From: Chloroflexota bacterium
GTDB taxonomy: Bacteria > Chloroflexota > FW602-bin22 > JAMCYS01
DNA length: 5,176 bases
Assembly (NCBI GenBank): GCA_021847625.1
Contig: JAJZQK010000313.1
Coordinates: forward strand, 1 to 5,176
Direction of reading: 5' to 3'
Position numbers and translations under genes: made by a program. The notes under the pieces were generated by a model that saw nothing but the letters and a program-made list of their open reading frames with translations, made no database searches and was not told where the DNA came from. Of the stretch, positions 5,066-5,176 are shown piece by piece; the first letter of the stretch is position 1; each line of letters opens with the position of its first letter.

Positions 5066-5176
5066 ATGCTTGATTTCACGTTCAGCGAAGAGCACCTGAT
5101 GGTGCGCGACATGGTGCGGGATTTCGCTGCCAAAGAGGTCATTCCGCGTATCCGCGAGAACGACGAGGCGCAGATC
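5066..5176 (+). CDS. Acyl-CoA dehydrogenase, N-terminal part (3' end outside window)
   Basis: Only the first 37 residues are visible; the family is usually about 380 residues. The start MLDFTFSEEHLMVRDMVRDFAAKEVIPR closely fits the N-terminal helical domain of acyl-CoA dehydrogenases (consensus of the type DFxLTEEQxxLRDxVRDFAxxEIxP). These FAD enzymes oxidise acyl-CoA to trans-2-enoyl-CoA and hand the electrons to EtfAB, both subunits of which are encoded upstream. The catalytic Glu and FAD-binding motifs lie beyond the window, so chain-length class (short, medium, branched) cannot be judged. ATG at 5066 follows the purine-rich GGGGAGAGGG (5054-5063). The 455-bp gap before it suggests it may have its own promoter rather than sharing the thiolase transcript. 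Confidence 0.88.
   Translation, partial: MLDFTFSEEHLMVRDMVRDFAAKEVIPRIRENDEAQI

Noticed and set aside
4850..5095. Short ORFs on both strands in the gap before the acyl-CoA dehydrogenase
   Set aside because: Products such as LTLTLSLEGRG and PLPSPQRGEG are known false translations of dispersed palindromic repeats.

Overview
This is a GC-rich window (third codon positions almost all G or C). It holds a compact, same-strand fatty-acid / short-chain acyl-CoA oxidation locus. Order on the + strand: the C-terminal end of etfB, a 383-bp repeat-filled gap, etfA, a stand-alone 3-hydroxyacyl-CoA dehydrogenase, an enoyl-CoA hydratase, a thiolase, a second repeat-filled gap of 455 bp, and the first 37 codons of an acyl-CoA dehydrogenase.

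Together the genes supply every step of a beta-oxidation turn. The acyl-CoA dehydrogenase makes trans-2-enoyl-CoA and gives its electrons to the EtfAB flavoprotein. The hydratase adds water, the dehydrogenase oxidises the 3-hydroxyl with NAD+, and the thiolase releases acetyl-CoA. The same gene set, in a similar order, can run in reverse in anaerobes (the clostridial crt-bcd-etfB-etfA-hbd locus). The window alone does not settle direction, chain length, or whether the ETF bifurcates electrons.

Non-coding parts are unusually structured. Between etfB and etfA lie three identical 28-bp direct repeats at an exact 61-bp period (33-bp unrelated spacers), followed by a diverged inverted copy. Repeat length, spacing and hairpin core recall a type I-E CRISPR array, but the inverted copy and the resemblance to a common dispersed palindromic family argue for a REP/MITE-like element. 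The etfA-dehydrogenase gap carries two hairpins just before the ribosome binding site. The gap before the acyl-CoA dehydrogenase is a patchwork of palindromes, including a large inverted pair of 36-bp arms, plus a 58-codon ORF with a perfect ribosome binding site.

The organism is a GC-rich bacterium. The repeat families and gene set would fit an uncultured Chloroflexota (Dehalococcoidia/SAR202-like) or a proteobacterium, but this is a guess from general impression. The core genes look ordinary. The points most worth checking are the CRISPR-like repeats and two active-site substitutions (Asn to Ser in the dehydrogenase, an altered C-terminal cysteine loop in the thiolase).
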